Positions 50,216 to 61,982 of a stretch of 64,000 nt of DNA are shown piece by piece. Position 1 is the first letter of the stretch; every line of letters begins with the position of its first letter. Source of the DNA: Verrucomicrobiia bacterium (GTDB lineage Bacteria; Verrucomicrobiota; Verrucomicrobiia; Verrucomicrobiales; Akkermansiaceae); the NCBI GenBank assembly GCA_947462875.1, contig CANHQJ010000013.1:1-64000 (forward strand), in the 5' to 3' direction. The notes beneath the pieces are model-generated. The model was given only the letters and a program-made list of their open reading frames with translations, had not been told where the DNA came from and ran no database searches. Position numbers and translations under genes: made by a program.

Positions 50216-51118
50216 ATGAAATTGATAGTCATACGAGAGTTGGTGCTTCGCTTGCGGAGCAAGGGTTTTTTGATCGCTGCCAGCGGTGCGATGGGCCTGG
50301 TGATTTCCTCCTGCACGACGGGTGGTGTGGCTTATAAGCCCGTTGATTCATCGCGGATGCCGAGCAATGCGCCAGAGACGAGCGCGGAGTTCGGCGGGAC
50401 CATGCAACGGGCGAAGATCAAGCCGCAAGCATTCGGCTCCGTTGATTCCGCCGAAGCCTTCGCCAAGCCCGCGAAGGAACGCCCCGGCCTGGCGACGACC
50501 TGGGGCAAGATGGTCAATTCACCGCTCGGTGATCTGCGTTTCACCCGTGCCAGCTCCGGACCTGTGGGAGTGGATGCCATTTTTTACAACAACCGTGAGG
50601 GGCTCGCGGCGATGGATGCCATGGACCTGAAAGTGGACGCGTTGCAAACGGCGGCGGGAGGCATCATCCAGTGGGGCATCAAGGGCGGCATCGGCTATCT
50701 GCCCGCGTATAAATCCTGGACCACCGGAGGCTATCGTCGCTTCGCCCAAGGTGCCCACGGCGGCACGTATAGCATCGTCATCAAGAATGTCTGCAAATGC
50801 CGCGTGCAAGTGGTGGCGAGTGTGGATGGTCTGGACGTGCTCGATGGCAAGCCCGCCAGCGTATCGCGTCCCGGCTATGTGATCGATCCGGGGAAAACTC
50901 TGGAAATCAAAGGATTCCGCACGAGCTATGAGGCGGTGGCTGCTTTTCAATTCAGCAGCGTCTCGGAATCATACGCGAATCTTCGACACGGCGATACGCG
51001 CAACGTGGGCGTGATCGGCATCGCTGTCTATACCGAAAAAGGCGCGGATCCCTGGACGTGGATGCCGCGGGAGGTGCAGCAACGTCAAACGGCGAATCCC
51101 TTTGCCACCGCTCGCTAA
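50216..51118 (+). CDS. Lipoprotein of unknown function
   Basis: 300 aa from the ATG at 50216. Lipoprotein signal with G-L-V-I-S-S-C as lipobox. The mature part holds F-Y-N-N-R-E-G-L and a beta-rich C-terminal half (T-Y-S-I-V-I-K-N-V, V-V-A-S-V-D-G-L-D-V-L-D-G-K-P-A), a pattern seen in exported proteins of unknown function. Followed 19 bp later by a second small lipoprotein. Confidence 0.65.
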   Translation: MKLIVIRELVLRLRSKGFLIAASGAMGLVISSCTTGGVAYKPVDSSRMPSNAPETSAEFGGTMQRAKIKPQAFGSVDSAEAFAKPAKERPGLATTWGKMVNSPLGDLRFTRASSGPVGVDAIFYNNREGLAAMDAMDLKVDALQTAAGGIIQWGIKGGIGYLPAYKSWTTGGYRRFAQGAHGGTYSIVIKNVCKCRVQVVASVDGLDVLDGKPASVSRPGYVIDPGKTLEIKGFRTSYEAVAAFQFSSVSESYANLRHGDTRNVGVIGIAVYTEKGADPWTWMPREVQQRQTANPFATAR

Positions 51119-51137
51119 CATCTAACAAAAATCGGTC

Positions 51138-51419
51138 ATGCGCCAGATTCTATTGCTAATGATGTGTGGTGTTTTGTCGTCGTGTTGGTGGATTTCCCGG
51201 CCCGCGAAGACGTTTGATCAAGCGCCCGTGCCTCCTTGCAAACCGCCTCCCGTTCCCTCCGTCGAGGTGCCCGTTGCCCAGCCTGTGCCCGGGCGCGATG
51301 GCTATGTCTTCAGTCCGTATGGCAATCGCGTGGTCGATTGCCAGGGACTTGCGAGCGGCACGCTGGTCTATGACCCGTACGACACGGAAGAGCCGCGCCG
51401 GAAATTCCGCGTGCCGTGA
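51138..51419 (+). CDS. Small lipoprotein, unknown function
   Basis: 93 aa. Signal M-R-Q-I-L-L-L-M-M-C-G-V-L-S-S-C with lipobox L-S-S-C. Proline-rich middle (P-P-C-K-P-P-P-V-P) and a short conserved-looking end G-N-R-V-V-D-C-Q-G. Probably in an operon with the preceding lipoprotein. Ends 9 bp before the convergent hppA. Confidence 0.6.
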   Translation: MRQILLLMMCGVLSSCWWISRPAKTFDQAPVPPCKPPPVPSVEVPVAQPVPGRDGYVFSPYGNRVVDCQGLASGTLVYDPYDTEEPRRKFRVP

Positions 51420-51428
51420 GCGGAGTTG

Positions 51429-53495
<2,067 letters not shown>

Positions 53496-53604
53496 AAGAC
53501 TTGGTAACGTGGATTTGGGTCAGGTCAGCATTCACGATGCAGTTATTCTGGCAAGAAAATTTTTGGCTTGTCTCGAGAGGACTCATGAGCCGCGCAAATC
53601 GGGA

Positions 53605-53634
53605 TTGCCAGTGTGGCTGGGGGCGTGCTAGGTT
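53605..53634 (+). promoter_or_regulatory. Promoter of the ABC exporter gene
   Basis: TTGCCA (53605-53610), 18-nt spacer, TAGGTT (53629-53634), 6 nt to the GTG at 53641. Confidence 0.55.
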
Positions 53635-53640
53635 CCGGCG

Positions 53641-55440
53641 GTGAAACAAACTGGCTTACGACGCTATTATTCCCTGCTGTGGGAGGCACGATTGACTTTC
53701 GGAGGGGGGATTCTGGCCGGGATTTTGTATGGTCTGGCGAGCGGGCTGGGCCTGCCGACACTGGTAAAGTATGTGTTTCCGATCCTGTTTCGCGATACCA
53801 AGGGGATGAATCAGGTGCCGGCCTGGTTGATCGAGTTCAAGGAGGCATACCTCAACAACTCGGTGGAATCGATGACGATGCTGGTGTGCGCTTTCATTCC
53901 GTTGATTTTTCTGGCACGGGGCTTGTTCGGGTATTTGAATACCTTGCTGATCAACAAGACGGGCTACATCGTGCTGGAGAAAGTGCGGTTGATGGCGTTT
54001 TCCAAGCTGCAGCGTTTGCCGATGAGTTACTACCACGGCAACAAGTCCGGCGATCTTCTCTCGCGGCTGACCTATGATGCGGAGGTGATCCGCAGTGCGA
54101 TCGCGCAGGGGAGCAATGACCTGATCAAGCAGCCAGCCACGCTGATCGCGGCGAGTGCCTATTTGATCTCGGAAGCGATGAAACAGGGTAGCATGGCGAT
54201 GGCGATGATAGGACTGTTCACCATCCCCCTGTGTGTGCTGCCGATCTCGCGGGCCGGCAAACGCATCGCGCGCCGCAGCAAGGCTGTGCAGCGTCAGATG
54301 GGGGAAACGTCTTCCACGATCAATGAGACGCTGCAATCTCCGCTGGAAGTGCGGGTGTATCAATTGGAAAAACGCCAGATGGATGTCTATGGCGGCCAGG
54401 TGCGCGAGATTTTGCGGTTGTTGCTGAAGGTCGTGAAATACAAGGCGATGATTTCTCCCGCGATCGAGTTGGTGGCATCGGTGGGTTTTGCTTTCGCTCT
54501 CTATCTGGGCGTGCAGCGCGGCATGTCTCTGGAGCAATTCATGTCGGTGGGGGCCGCGCTGTTCATGGCCTATGAGCCGGTGAAAAAATTGGGTGCCGTG
54601 AATGCCCTGTTGCGTCAGGGAAGCGCGGCGGCGGAGCGATTGGAAATGATCATGCAGGCGGAGGAGACGGTCACCGAGCCGTCGCCGTCCGAGATCCGCG
54701 CGAGCGGGGTGATCCATGGCAAGGTCGAGTGGTGCGATGTGAGTTTTTCCTACGGCGAGGAGCCCGTGTTGAGCGAGGTGTCCCTGACCGTGGAAAAAGG
54801 GGAAATGGTCGCGTTTGTAGGGCCCAGTGGTTCTGGAAAAACGACTATGGTGAATTTGTTGCCGCGTCTGTTCGATCCCCTGCAGGGGCGGGTGGAGATC
54901 GATGGTTGTGACCTGCGGCATTGGTCGTTGCGGGACCTGCGGCGCAATATCGCGGTGGTGCCGCAGATGCCGGTGCTGTTCCAGGCCAGTATCATCGATA
55001 ACATCCGTGTAGGACGGGAAGATGCCACTGATGCGGAGGTGGTGGCCGCGGCGGAAAAAGCGCATGCGCATGAATTCATCCAACGCTTACCGGAGGGATA
55101 TCAGACGGTCGTCGGCGAACGCGGCTCCAGTCTGTCGGGTGGACAAAGGCAGCGCATCGCGATGGCGCGGGCGTTTCTGAAAAACGCGCCGATTTTGATC
55201 CTCGATGAAGCCACCAGCGCGCTGGATGCGGAGAGCGAGGCGGCTGTGGCGGAGTCCTTGCAGATCCTGTGTGAGGGACGCACGACGTTTCTCATCGCGC
55301 ATCGTTTTTCCACCATTCGCATGGCGAAACGCATCGTCGTGCTCGAGCGTGGGCGCATCGTGGCGAGCGGCACCTTCGAAGAGTTGCAATCGCAGCCCGG
55401 CACCTTCCGCAAATTGCTGGAAGCGGCGGGTGAGGCGTGA
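53641..55440 (+). CDS. ABC exporter, MsbA/lipid-type half transporter
   Basis: 599 aa, GTG start. N-terminal exporter membrane domain with six helices (about 18-330) and C-terminal nucleotide-binding domain: Walker A G-P-S-G-S-G-K-T-T, Q-loop V-V-P-Q, signature L-S-G-G-Q-R-Q, Walker B I-L-I-L-D-E-A-T-S-A-L-D, and the H-loop I-A-H-R. The fused half-transporter form works as a homodimer. Best guess is a lipid A or lipid-linked substrate flippase; drug export is possible. Single gene. Confidence 0.88.
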   Translation: MKQTGLRRYYSLLWEARLTFGGGILAGILYGLASGLGLPTLVKYVFPILFRDTKGMNQVPAWLIEFKEAYLNNSVESMTMLVCAFIPLIFLARGLFGYLNTLLINKTGYIVLEKVRLMAFSKLQRLPMSYYHGNKSGDLLSRLTYDAEVIRSAIAQGSNDLIKQPATLIAASAYLISEAMKQGSMAMAMIGLFTIPLCVLPISRAGKRIARRSKAVQRQMGETSSTINETLQSPLEVRVYQLEKRQMDVYGGQVREILRLLLKVVKYKAMISPAIELVASVGFAFALYLGVQRGMSLEQFMSVGAALFMAYEPVKKLGAVNALLRQGSAAAERLEMIMQAEETVTEPSPSEIRASGVIHGKVEWCDVSFSYGEEPVLSEVSLTVEKGEMVAFVGPSGSGKTTMVNLLPRLFDPLQGRVEIDGCDLRHWSLRDLRRNIAVVPQMPVLFQASIIDNIRVGREDATDAEVVAAAEKAHAHEFIQRLPEGYQTVVGERGSSLSGGQRQRIAMARAFLKNAPILILDEATSALDAESEAAVAESLQILCEGRTTFLIAHRFSTIRMAKRIVVLERGRIVASGTFEELQSQPGTFRKLLEAAGEA

Positions 55441-55494
55441 GTCTTCGGATTTCCTCATGCAAGTTTTCGCCCGTTCTCCGCGTATGGAAAAGAT

Positions 55495-57282
55495 ATGCGT
55501 TTATGGGGACGAGTGATGATGGGTGTGATTGCTGTGGCGCTCACTCCGATGGCAGTGGCACGGCCTTCCGACCATCCGCACCCGCGGTTGTTGTTTCCCG
55601 CATCGATGGAAGCTGCGGTGAAGCAGCGCATCGCGACCGATCCGTTGGCGGCCGCGTTGCAAAAAAACATCCTTCAGCTGGCTGATGCCGTATTGCGCCA
55701 GCGGACCTGTCGGTTTGAAAAATCAGATGGCAGGCGTCTGCTGCCGGAGTCGCGTGATGCCTTGCATCGCGTCATTCACTGCGCGTGGGCCTGGCGCATG
55801 ACGGGGGATCAGAAATACAAACAACGTGCTCTGGCGGAAATGGATGCCGCCTGCGCGATGCCGAGCTGGAATCCGGATCATTTCCTCGATACCGCGGAAA
55901 TGGCCACGGCCATGGCGATCGGCTATGACTGGCTCCATGCCAGTCTCACTCCCGAACAGCGCAAAAAGTATGCCGATGCCATCGATGAAAAAGGCCTGCT
56001 CGCGCTGGTGAACCACAAACACAAATGGTGGAAATCGCCAACCAACAACTGGTCGCAAGTGTGCGGCACGGGCATGGAATTCGCCGCGATCGTGCTCGAT
56101 GAAGTGCAGCCGCAGCGCTGCGCGGAGGTGCTGGCGGAAAGTCATCAGCTGGTGGAAGACTGCGTGCGGTTTTATCAACCCGATGGCGCCTATCCCGAGG
56201 GACCCGGCTACTGGCACTATGGGAGCAATTATCAAATCATGCACTTCGCCGCTAACCAGGCACTCGCGGGGAAAAAGCCGGTGGCGGACATTTGGAAACA
56301 AACGGCGGAATTCATGATCCATCAGAGCGGGCCCACGGGTATGTCATTCAATTACGCTGACAGTGGCACGCGAGGATTGCATATCACACCGGCGCAGACA
56401 TGGATCGCGGGGCAATTTCCCCGGAGCGCCCTGCCGCGCTGGGTCCGCGATGCATTGGGAACTTTGCTGAAGCAATGGCAGGCGGGCGTCACTCCCGGTG
56501 AAGCGCGCTTTCATCCGCTGCATTTGCTGTGGTTGCCGCCGCCCGCGGAACAGGCACCGGCATTCTCACTCACGGCCCGATTCGGCGGCGAGCAGGAAAT
56601 CGCATTGGCCCGCACATCGTGGAATGCCGATGCCGCCTGGCTCGCCATCAAGGGCGGCACGGGGGCGGCGAGCCACGGGCATCTGGATGCCGGATCGTTT
56701 GTCTATGAAGCGGGTGGTGTGCGCTGGTTCTCTGATCTTGGCTCGGACAATTACAATATGCCCGGCTATTTCGGCAAACAGCGCTGGGAGTATTTCCGCT
56801 TGAACAATCGTTCGCACAACACCTTGGTCATCGGCGATGCGTTGCAGGCGGCACCCATGCCCGGTTGTCCCGTGTCACCATGGAGCGAGGAAAAAGGGCA
56901 GCTGTCGAGTTGCACCATCGATCTCACACGCGCATACGCGCAGCAGTGTGCGCTGGCCAAGCGTTTGGTGACATTTGATCGCGGCACGGGCGGTGTGACC
57001 TTGGAGGATCGCATCGAAAAACCGATAGGCGAGGTGCGCTGGGCGGTGGTGACCGATGCCAGCATCAAGATCCAAGGTCGTGAAGTGCTGCTTCAGAAAA
57101 AAGGCAAAACGCTCGTGCTGCGGCGCGATGATATCATGGGCGGCGATTGGCAGGAGTTTTCCCTGAAGCCTCCCACCGCGGAGGAAAATCAGAACGAAGG
57201 CTATCGGATCATCGGCTTCTGTGTCGCTCAAAGCGATCAAGTCAAGGTTCGCGTGCAATGGCAACCGGCCCCTAACAAATAA
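55495..57282 (+). CDS. Secreted heparinase II/III-like polysaccharide lyase
   Basis: 595 aa with a signal peptide (cut near AVA-RP). An N-terminal alpha/alpha toroid (about 60-330: N-N-W-S-Q-V-C-G-T-G, Y-P-E-G-P-G-Y-W-H-Y-G) and C-terminal beta-sandwich with the heparinase II/III pattern G-A-A-S-H-G-H-L-D-A-G-S-F and N-R-S-H-N-T-L. The Asn/Tyr/His set fits PL12/PL15/PL17/PL21-type catalysis on acidic polysaccharides. TATGGA lies 6 nt before the ATG. Confidence 0.83.
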   Translation: MRLWGRVMMGVIAVALTPMAVARPSDHPHPRLLFPASMEAAVKQRIATDPLAAALQKNILQLADAVLRQRTCRFEKSDGRRLLPESRDALHRVIHCAWAWRMTGDQKYKQRALAEMDAACAMPSWNPDHFLDTAEMATAMAIGYDWLHASLTPEQRKKYADAIDEKGLLALVNHKHKWWKSPTNNWSQVCGTGMEFAAIVLDEVQPQRCAEVLAESHQLVEDCVRFYQPDGAYPEGPGYWHYGSNYQIMHFAANQALAGKKPVADIWKQTAEFMIHQSGPTGMSFNYADSGTRGLHITPAQTWIAGQFPRSALPRWVRDALGTLLKQWQAGVTPGEARFHPLHLLWLPPPAEQAPAFSLTARFGGEQEIALARTSWNADAAWLAIKGGTGAASHGHLDAGSFVYEAGGVRWFSDLGSDNYNMPGYFGKQRWEYFRLNNRSHNTLVIGDALQAAPMPGCPVSPWSEEKGQLSSCTIDLTRAYAQQCALAKRLVTFDRGTGGVTLEDRIEKPIGEVRWAVVTDASIKIQGREVLLQKKGKTLVLRRDDIMGGDWQEFSLKPPTAEENQNEGYRIIGFCVAQSDQVKVRVQWQPAPNK

Positions 57283-57287
57283 TCACC

Positions 57288-57611
57288 ATGAGAGAAATTT
57301 TCGGCAGTCGTGACGGATCGATGGTAGGTCACTACCAATCGATTTTGCAGCAAGCGGGCGTTCCGTCCTTCATCCGCAATGAGCATGCGGCCGCCTTGAG
57401 CGAGCTCCAGGGTCCGGCGTTTTATCCGGTGCTGTGCGTGGATGACGAAAATTATGAAATCGCCATGGAGCTCTTGCAGCCCTACTACCAACAAGCGAAG
57501 CAGGCGGTGGAGCAGGTGGATTGGGTCTGCCCGCAGTGCGGCGAAACCGTGCCGGGGACCTTTGAGATTTGCTGGAACTGCCAGTATGCGAAAGAGGCGA
57601 CACCGCTGTGA
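57288..57611 (+). CDS. DUF2007-type protein with C-terminal zinc ribbon
   Basis: 107 aa, cytoplasmic. The first 70 residues match the DUF2007 'putative signal transducing' fold (Y-Q-S-I-L-Q-Q-A-G-V-P, V-C/V-D-D-E-N-Y-E-I-A). The end holds C-P-Q-C...C-W-N-C, a zinc ribbon. Starts 5 bp after the lyase gene, probably cotranscribed. A similar DUF2007-like part heads the rhomboid protease at 21189-22052. Confidence 0.75.
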   Translation: MREIFGSRDGSMVGHYQSILQQAGVPSFIRNEHAAALSELQGPAFYPVLCVDDENYEIAMELLQPYYQQAKQAVEQVDWVCPQCGETVPGTFEICWNCQYAKEATPL

Positions 57612-57621
57612 GGAGAACGGT

Positions 57622-58581
57622 TTACGCACCGCGCTTCGCCTTTTGCCGCGCATTCCATAAAAACGCCACACCAGCCAGAATCATGAAGAGCGAGTAAAAC
57701 TGGCCTTTCGTCAGAGCGCCGATCATCGCGGAATCGGGTTCGCGGTAGTGCTCCACGAGAGTTCGGAACACCCCGTAGAGAATGAAAAAGATGCCGGTGA
57801 TCATCCCGTGCGGTGCCTTGGGATAGCGGAAACGCAGGAACCACATCAGTGCGAACAGCACCACTCCCTCGAGCAGGCCTTCATACAATTGCGAGGGATG
57901 CCGCGCGGTGAGATGTTCGGCGGCGATTTGTTTGACCTCGGGCGAGAGGCGCACGGCTTCGGTGAGCCCGTGCGGGGTGGCCACCATCTCGGCAAACTCC
58001 GGCGCGCGATCCGCGCAGGCGATGAGGATGCTCTCCTGCACGGTATAACTTTCGGTGGCGAGTGCTTGGGGAAATTTCACGCCCCAGGCGAGATCGGGTG
58101 CCACGCGGCCATAGAGCTCGCCGTTGATGAAATTCGCCAAGCGCCCGAACAACAATCCCAGCGGCGCGACGATGCAGATGCCATCGCCGATGCCCGTCCA
58201 CGAGAGATTGTGCTTGCTCGCATAGTAGTAGGTGAAAAGGGCGACGCCCAGAAAGCCGCCGTGACTGGCCATGCCGCCGTCCCAGACGCGCAGGATGGAA
58301 AGCGGGTCCTCGCGCAACAATTTCACACCTTCCGTGGGCAGCATGTAAAAGAACACATAGCCCAGCCTGCCGCCGATGAAGACGCCGATCATCGCCAGCA
58401 GCGCGATGAAGTCGCCGATGTTTTTTTCCGCAATGACCCACAGCTTGCGGCGCGAAAGGTAGCAGAGCAGGTAGTAGGCGACGACGAAGGCTAACAGATA
58501 GGAGAGCCCATACCAACGCAGCTTGATGCCGCGCCAGATATCGATGATGACAGGATCCCAGTCGTGGACGTATGCTAGCAC
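57622..58581 (-). CDS. lgt: Prolipoprotein diacylglyceryl transferase
   Basis: 319 aa, GTG start, about seven membrane helices. Adds diacylglycerol to the lipobox Cys of prolipoproteins. Motifs: R-W-Y-G-L-S-Y, G-G-R-L-G-Y-V, M-A-S-H-G-G-F-L-G-V, the Lgt signature G-R-L-A-N-F-I-N-G-E-L-Y-G-R, H-P-S-Q-L-Y-E, and E-H-Y-R-E-P-D at the end. A loop insert of about 40 residues (I-A-C-A-D-R-A-P-E-F-A) lengthens it beyond the usual 270-290 aa. Confidence 0.95.
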   Translation of the reverse strand: MLAYVHDWDPVIIDIWRGIKLRWYGLSYLLAFVVAYYLLCYLSRRKLWVIAEKNIGDFIALLAMIGVFIGGRLGYVFFYMLPTEGVKLLREDPLSILRVWDGGMASHGGFLGVALFTYYYASKHNLSWTGIGDGICIVAPLGLLFGRLANFINGELYGRVAPDLAWGVKFPQALATESYTVQESILIACADRAPEFAEMVATPHGLTEAVRLSPEVKQIAAEHLTARHPSQLYEGLLEGVVLFALMWFLRFRYPKAPHGMITGIFFILYGVFRTLVEHYREPDSAMIGALTKGQFYSLFMILAGVAFLWNARQKAKRGA

Positions 58582-58587
58582 GTGCTG

Positions 58588-58616
58588 AAGACACTACAAA
58601 GCCTCACCCAGGTCAA
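58588..58616 (-). promoter_or_regulatory. lgt promoter
   Basis: Minus strand: TTGACC (58611-58616), 17-nt spacer, TGTCTT (58588-58593), 6 nt to the GTG at 58581. Confidence 0.5.
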
Positions 58617-58661
58617 GCATGCGTCACGGCCATTCGCAGATTTTGCGATCAGCCGTGCGGG

Positions 58662-60101
58662 TCAACCGTTTGGTTCCTGAGCGGGCGGGCCGGTTTCGAA
58701 ACGCATCAGCGGGGCGATGAATGTCAGTGGCACCTCTCCCGTTTCGCCGTTACGGTTCTTCGCCAGGTTGAGGATAGCGCGGCCTTCTTCTTCTTTGCGC
58801 TCCTCCTCGTTTTCGGCGTAGTAGGCGCTGCGGTAGAGCAGGCCCACCATGTCGGCATCCTGCTCGATCGAGCCGGATTCGCGGAGGTCGGACATGCGCG
58901 GGGTGCCGCCACTGCGACCTTCCGGACCGCGGTTGAGCTGCGCCAGCACGATCACGGGAATGCCCAGCTCTTTGGCCAGTCCCTTGAGACCGGAGGAAAT
59001 TTCGGCAATCTCCCGCTCGCGCGAGTTCGCCGCCTGTTTGCTGAGCGAGCGCATGAGCTGCAAGTAGTCCACGGCGATCAATTGGATGTCTTCATCGCGT
59101 TTCTTGCGTCGCGCCTTGGCCCGCAGGTCGTTGATGGTGATGCCGGGGGTGTCGTCGATGAACAATTTCGCGTTGGCGATTTCTTCCGAGGCGCGCTTGA
59201 TGCTGAGCAGGTCTTTTTTCTGTGGTAGCAGGCCTTTGCTCAGGTCGGAGAGCTTGTAACGGGCGCGGGAAAACACCAGACGTTGCACGATTTGGAAAGT
59301 GGTCATCTCGCAGGAAAACACCATCGCGGGCTTGTTTTGATCGAGGCAGATGTGCTCCACGATGTTCATCATGAACGAGGTTTTTCCCATCGACGGACGG
59401 GCGGCGATGATGAACATCTCGCCCGGCTTGAGGCCGCCGCACATGCGGTCCAGCACTTCGTAGCCGGTCATGAAGCCCTGGGATTTTTTCTCCTGACTGC
59501 ACAGCGCGGCGAAATATTCCATCACCTCCTTCACGGCGGACTGGATGGTAACCGCGCGATTGACCTCGGAATTTTCGCGGATCGCGAGGACCGCCGTTTC
59601 CACGCTATCGAGCAGTTGCGGCACGTCTTCGGGATTGTCGAAGGCATTGGCGATCGCCTCGTTGCAGGAGTTGATGATGGAGCGCAGGGTGAATTTGTCT
59701 TTGACGAAATTCAGGTGGGCGATGAAATGCCCGGAATTCGGCGCGTAGGAATAGAGCTCGGTGAGGGCCGCGGGGCCGCCCACACTCTCGAGCAGTCCTT
59801 TGTCGATGAGTTTCTGCACCAGCGACACGAGTTCGACCTCGATGCCTTTTTCGAAAAATTCCAGCAGCAGCTCAAAAACAATGCCGTGAGCGGGTAGGTA
59901 AAAGTGCTGTTTGGTCAGCTTTTCCTCAATGGCCGTGCTGATGTTTTCGAGCGGGTTTTGCAGCATGGAGCTGAGAATCGACTTCTCCGGTCCGAGGGCG
60001 TGGGGCATGGCGCGCATGACATCATCGACCTTCGCTTCGTTGCCTTGTTGCAGCGAAAATTTGCTTTTGTCGGAAGTGCTTGCTTGTTCGGCGGCGATCA
60101 T
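58662..60101 (-). CDS. dnaB: Replicative DNA helicase
   Basis: 479 aa from the ATG at 60101. Hexameric helicase of the replication fork. N-terminal helical collar domain (P-H-A-L-G-P-E-K-S-I-L-S-S-M-L) and a RecA-type ATPase: Walker A A-R-P-S-M-G-K-T-S, Walker B L-I-A-V-D-Y-L-Q-L-M, and the Q-L-N-R arginine region; R-E-S-G-S-I-E-Q-D-A-D near the end. No intein is present. Length normal. Confidence 0.96.
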   Translation of the reverse strand: MIAAEQASTSDKSKFSLQQGNEAKVDDVMRAMPHALGPEKSILSSMLQNPLENISTAIEEKLTKQHFYLPAHGIVFELLLEFFEKGIEVELVSLVQKLIDKGLLESVGGPAALTELYSYAPNSGHFIAHLNFVKDKFTLRSIINSCNEAIANAFDNPEDVPQLLDSVETAVLAIRENSEVNRAVTIQSAVKEVMEYFAALCSQEKKSQGFMTGYEVLDRMCGGLKPGEMFIIAARPSMGKTSFMMNIVEHICLDQNKPAMVFSCEMTTFQIVQRLVFSRARYKLSDLSKGLLPQKKDLLSIKRASEEIANAKLFIDDTPGITINDLRAKARRKKRDEDIQLIAVDYLQLMRSLSKQAANSREREIAEISSGLKGLAKELGIPVIVLAQLNRGPEGRSGGTPRMSDLRESGSIEQDADMVGLLYRSAYYAENEEERKEEEGRAILNLAKNRNGETGEVPLTFIAPLMRFETGPPAQEPNG

Positions 60102-60110
60102 GCGGTGCGC

Positions 60111-60140
60111 AGGATGGCAAATTGTGCCCCCGCTCGTCAA
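60111..60140 (-). promoter_or_regulatory. dnaB promoter
   Basis: Minus strand: TTGACG (60135-60140), 18-nt spacer, weak CATCCT (60111-60116), 9 nt to the ATG at 60101. Confidence 0.45.
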
Positions 60141-60289
60141 TGCTGCCGAGCGGTTCGCGTGCATTTTGTCGGCGAGCCCTTGTCGGGAAAAGGGAAGGGG
60201 AGAGGCCGCCCGGTGAGTTGCGGCGAAAATTTTCTCGAAAAAGACTTGTTCGCCCCGTAGCTTGCCACAAGTTTGTTGCCGCGCCCGTC

Positions 60290-60982
60290 ATGATACCTAC
60301 GATCTTTTCCTGTGAACACGCCACCTGTGCCGTGCCAGATGCTTACAAAGAAGCGCTGAGCCAGGACATGGAGCGTATCACCTCGCCTGAGGGCTGGGAT
60401 CTCGGCGCGCTGAATCTGGCGCAGGCCTTGTCGATGAAATTCCGCACGCCGCTGGTGCATTGCGAGATTACCCGGCTCATCATCGATTGCTACTTGCAGG
60501 ATCCCACACCTGAGCGCTGGAGCGATTTATCGATGAAGCTGACCGAGCAGCAGCGCGAAAAACTCCACGAACGCCAGCTCGTGACGCACCTCAGCGCCCT
60601 GCGCCAGCGGATCTCGACGGAACTGGAGCGGAATGCCTCCGTGCTGCATGTCTCGGTGCATACCTTTGACCCGGCTCTCCATCCGGATCTGCACGTCTGC
60701 TTGCTCTACAGCGAAGGTCGCGTGGGCGAGTCATCGCTGGCCCTGCAATGGCTGCAAGCGATGCAGGAAAAACTTCCCGCTCTCACCATCAAGGGCAATC
60801 AGGTGTTTTATCCCGAGCAGACCAAAACCATTCTCGACACATTGCGTAAGGAGCGCTCCTCCGCGCAGTATCAAGGCATCGAACTGCAAGTCAGCAATCA
60901 GATGTTTCTCGAAGCCCAGCCGATGCGCTGGGATGCGTTCAAGAATGGCTTGATCGAGTCCCTGCGCACCGTGGTCGTGTGA
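60290..60982 (+). CDS. N-formylglutamate amidohydrolase-family protein
   Basis: 230 aa from the ATG at 60290. Begins with F-S-C-E-H-A-T-C-A-V-P, equal to the metal-binding 'CEHASNxVP' start of this family, then W-D-L-G-A-L-N-L-A-x-x-L and I-T-R-L-I-I-D in the expected order. Known members hydrolyse N-formylglutamate in histidine breakdown, but many homologues have other roles. No hut genes are nearby. Divergent from dnaB. Confidence 0.75.
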   Translation: MIPTIFSCEHATCAVPDAYKEALSQDMERITSPEGWDLGALNLAQALSMKFRTPLVHCEITRLIIDCYLQDPTPERWSDLSMKLTEQQREKLHERQLVTHLSALRQRISTELERNASVLHVSVHTFDPALHPDLHVCLLYSEGRVGESSLALQWLQAMQEKLPALTIKGNQVFYPEQTKTILDTLRKERSSAQYQGIELQVSNQMFLEAQPMRWDAFKNGLIESLRTVVV

Positions 60983-60986
60983 TGCC

Positions 60987-61982
60987 TCAGGTCGCCGTGG
61001 CCCACACGCGGGCCCCCATGGCGCGGCGTTCTTTGGTGGCGAAAAATCCCTCCAACCCCGGCCGCGCGAGTAGGTCGGCGATCATCGTGTTCGGTGTGCG
61101 ATAGCGCCAGCGGAAACCTTCTTCCTCCAGTCGCAGCGGTCGCACCCAGCGGCTCTTGAGAACCAGCTCGGCCTCCGTGCGCAGCATCCATGCGCCCAGT
61201 TTGACAAGTGGTGCGGGTGCGTGCAATCCCACGGGCATCGCCAGTTCCTCACGCAGCGATTGTTGCAGATTCCGGTTGGTGCAGGCCTCGGGCACGGTGA
61301 GGTTGAAGACGCCGTCCAGCAGCGGATTGCCGACGAGAAAATCCAGTGCCGCCAGCCAGTCCTGCATGTGGATCCAGCTCACGCGCTGGCGTCCAGTTCC
61401 CTGCGCGCCGCCCAGTCCCCAACGGGTGAGGCGAGCCAGCACATCGAATGCCGAGCGGCGTTCGTTCGCCATGACGATGCCCGTGCGCAAGGCGATCTTG
61501 CGTGTTTCCGCTGGTGTTTTTTCGCGGAAAAAGGTCTCCTCCCACGCCCGCGCCACGCCCACCGAGAAGCCCTCGCCCATCTCGCCGCGCCATTCGTCCT
61601 GCGGCCCATCCTCGGCATGCCGATACCACGTCGCCGTGCTGGCATTCATCCACAGAGCGGGTGGTTTTTTGCACTGACGGATGGCCCGGGCGATCGCGCG
61701 TGTGCTATCGACGCGCGAGTCGAAAATCTGATTGCGGTTCCGCTCGTTGTAGCGGCAATCGACCGAGCGACCGCTGAGATTCAACACCACGGCGGCACCC
61801 TCCAGCGCGAGCTCCCAGGGACCGCTGTTTTTTCCATCCCACGGCAAGAACATGCCATCGCCACTCCACCCTTCACGATGGCGTGCGATGGCGACAATTT
61901 CATATCCCTTGCGCGCCCAGTGACGGCTAAGATAGCGACCTAAAAATCCATTGGCTCCGAAAATGACTGCGATTGGTTTCAT
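60987..61982 (-). CDS. TIGR01777-family SDR epimerase (YfcH-like)
   Basis: 331 aa from the ATG at 61982. NAD(P)-binding I-F-G-A-N-G-F-L-G near the start, L-N-L-S-G-R-S-V-D-C-R-Y (the family's 'NLSG' mark), and W-I-H-M-Q-D-W late in the fold. YfcH/SulA-type proteins lack a firm activity. The first codons overlap the end of the DCC gene (ATGA, 61979-61982), and it is convergent with the amidohydrolase-like gene. Confidence 0.85.
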   Translation of the reverse strand: MKPIAVIFGANGFLGRYLSRHWARKGYEIVAIARHREGWSGDGMFLPWDGKNSGPWELALEGAAVVLNLSGRSVDCRYNERNRNQIFDSRVDSTRAIARAIRQCKKPPALWMNASTATWYRHAEDGPQDEWRGEMGEGFSVGVARAWEETFFREKTPAETRKIALRTGIVMANERRSAFDVLARLTRWGLGGAQGTGRQRVSWIHMQDWLAALDFLVGNPLLDGVFNLTVPEACTNRNLQQSLREELAMPVGLHAPAPLVKLGAWMLRTEAELVLKSRWVRPLRLEEEGFRWRYRTPNTMIADLLARPGLEGFFATKERRAMGARVWATAT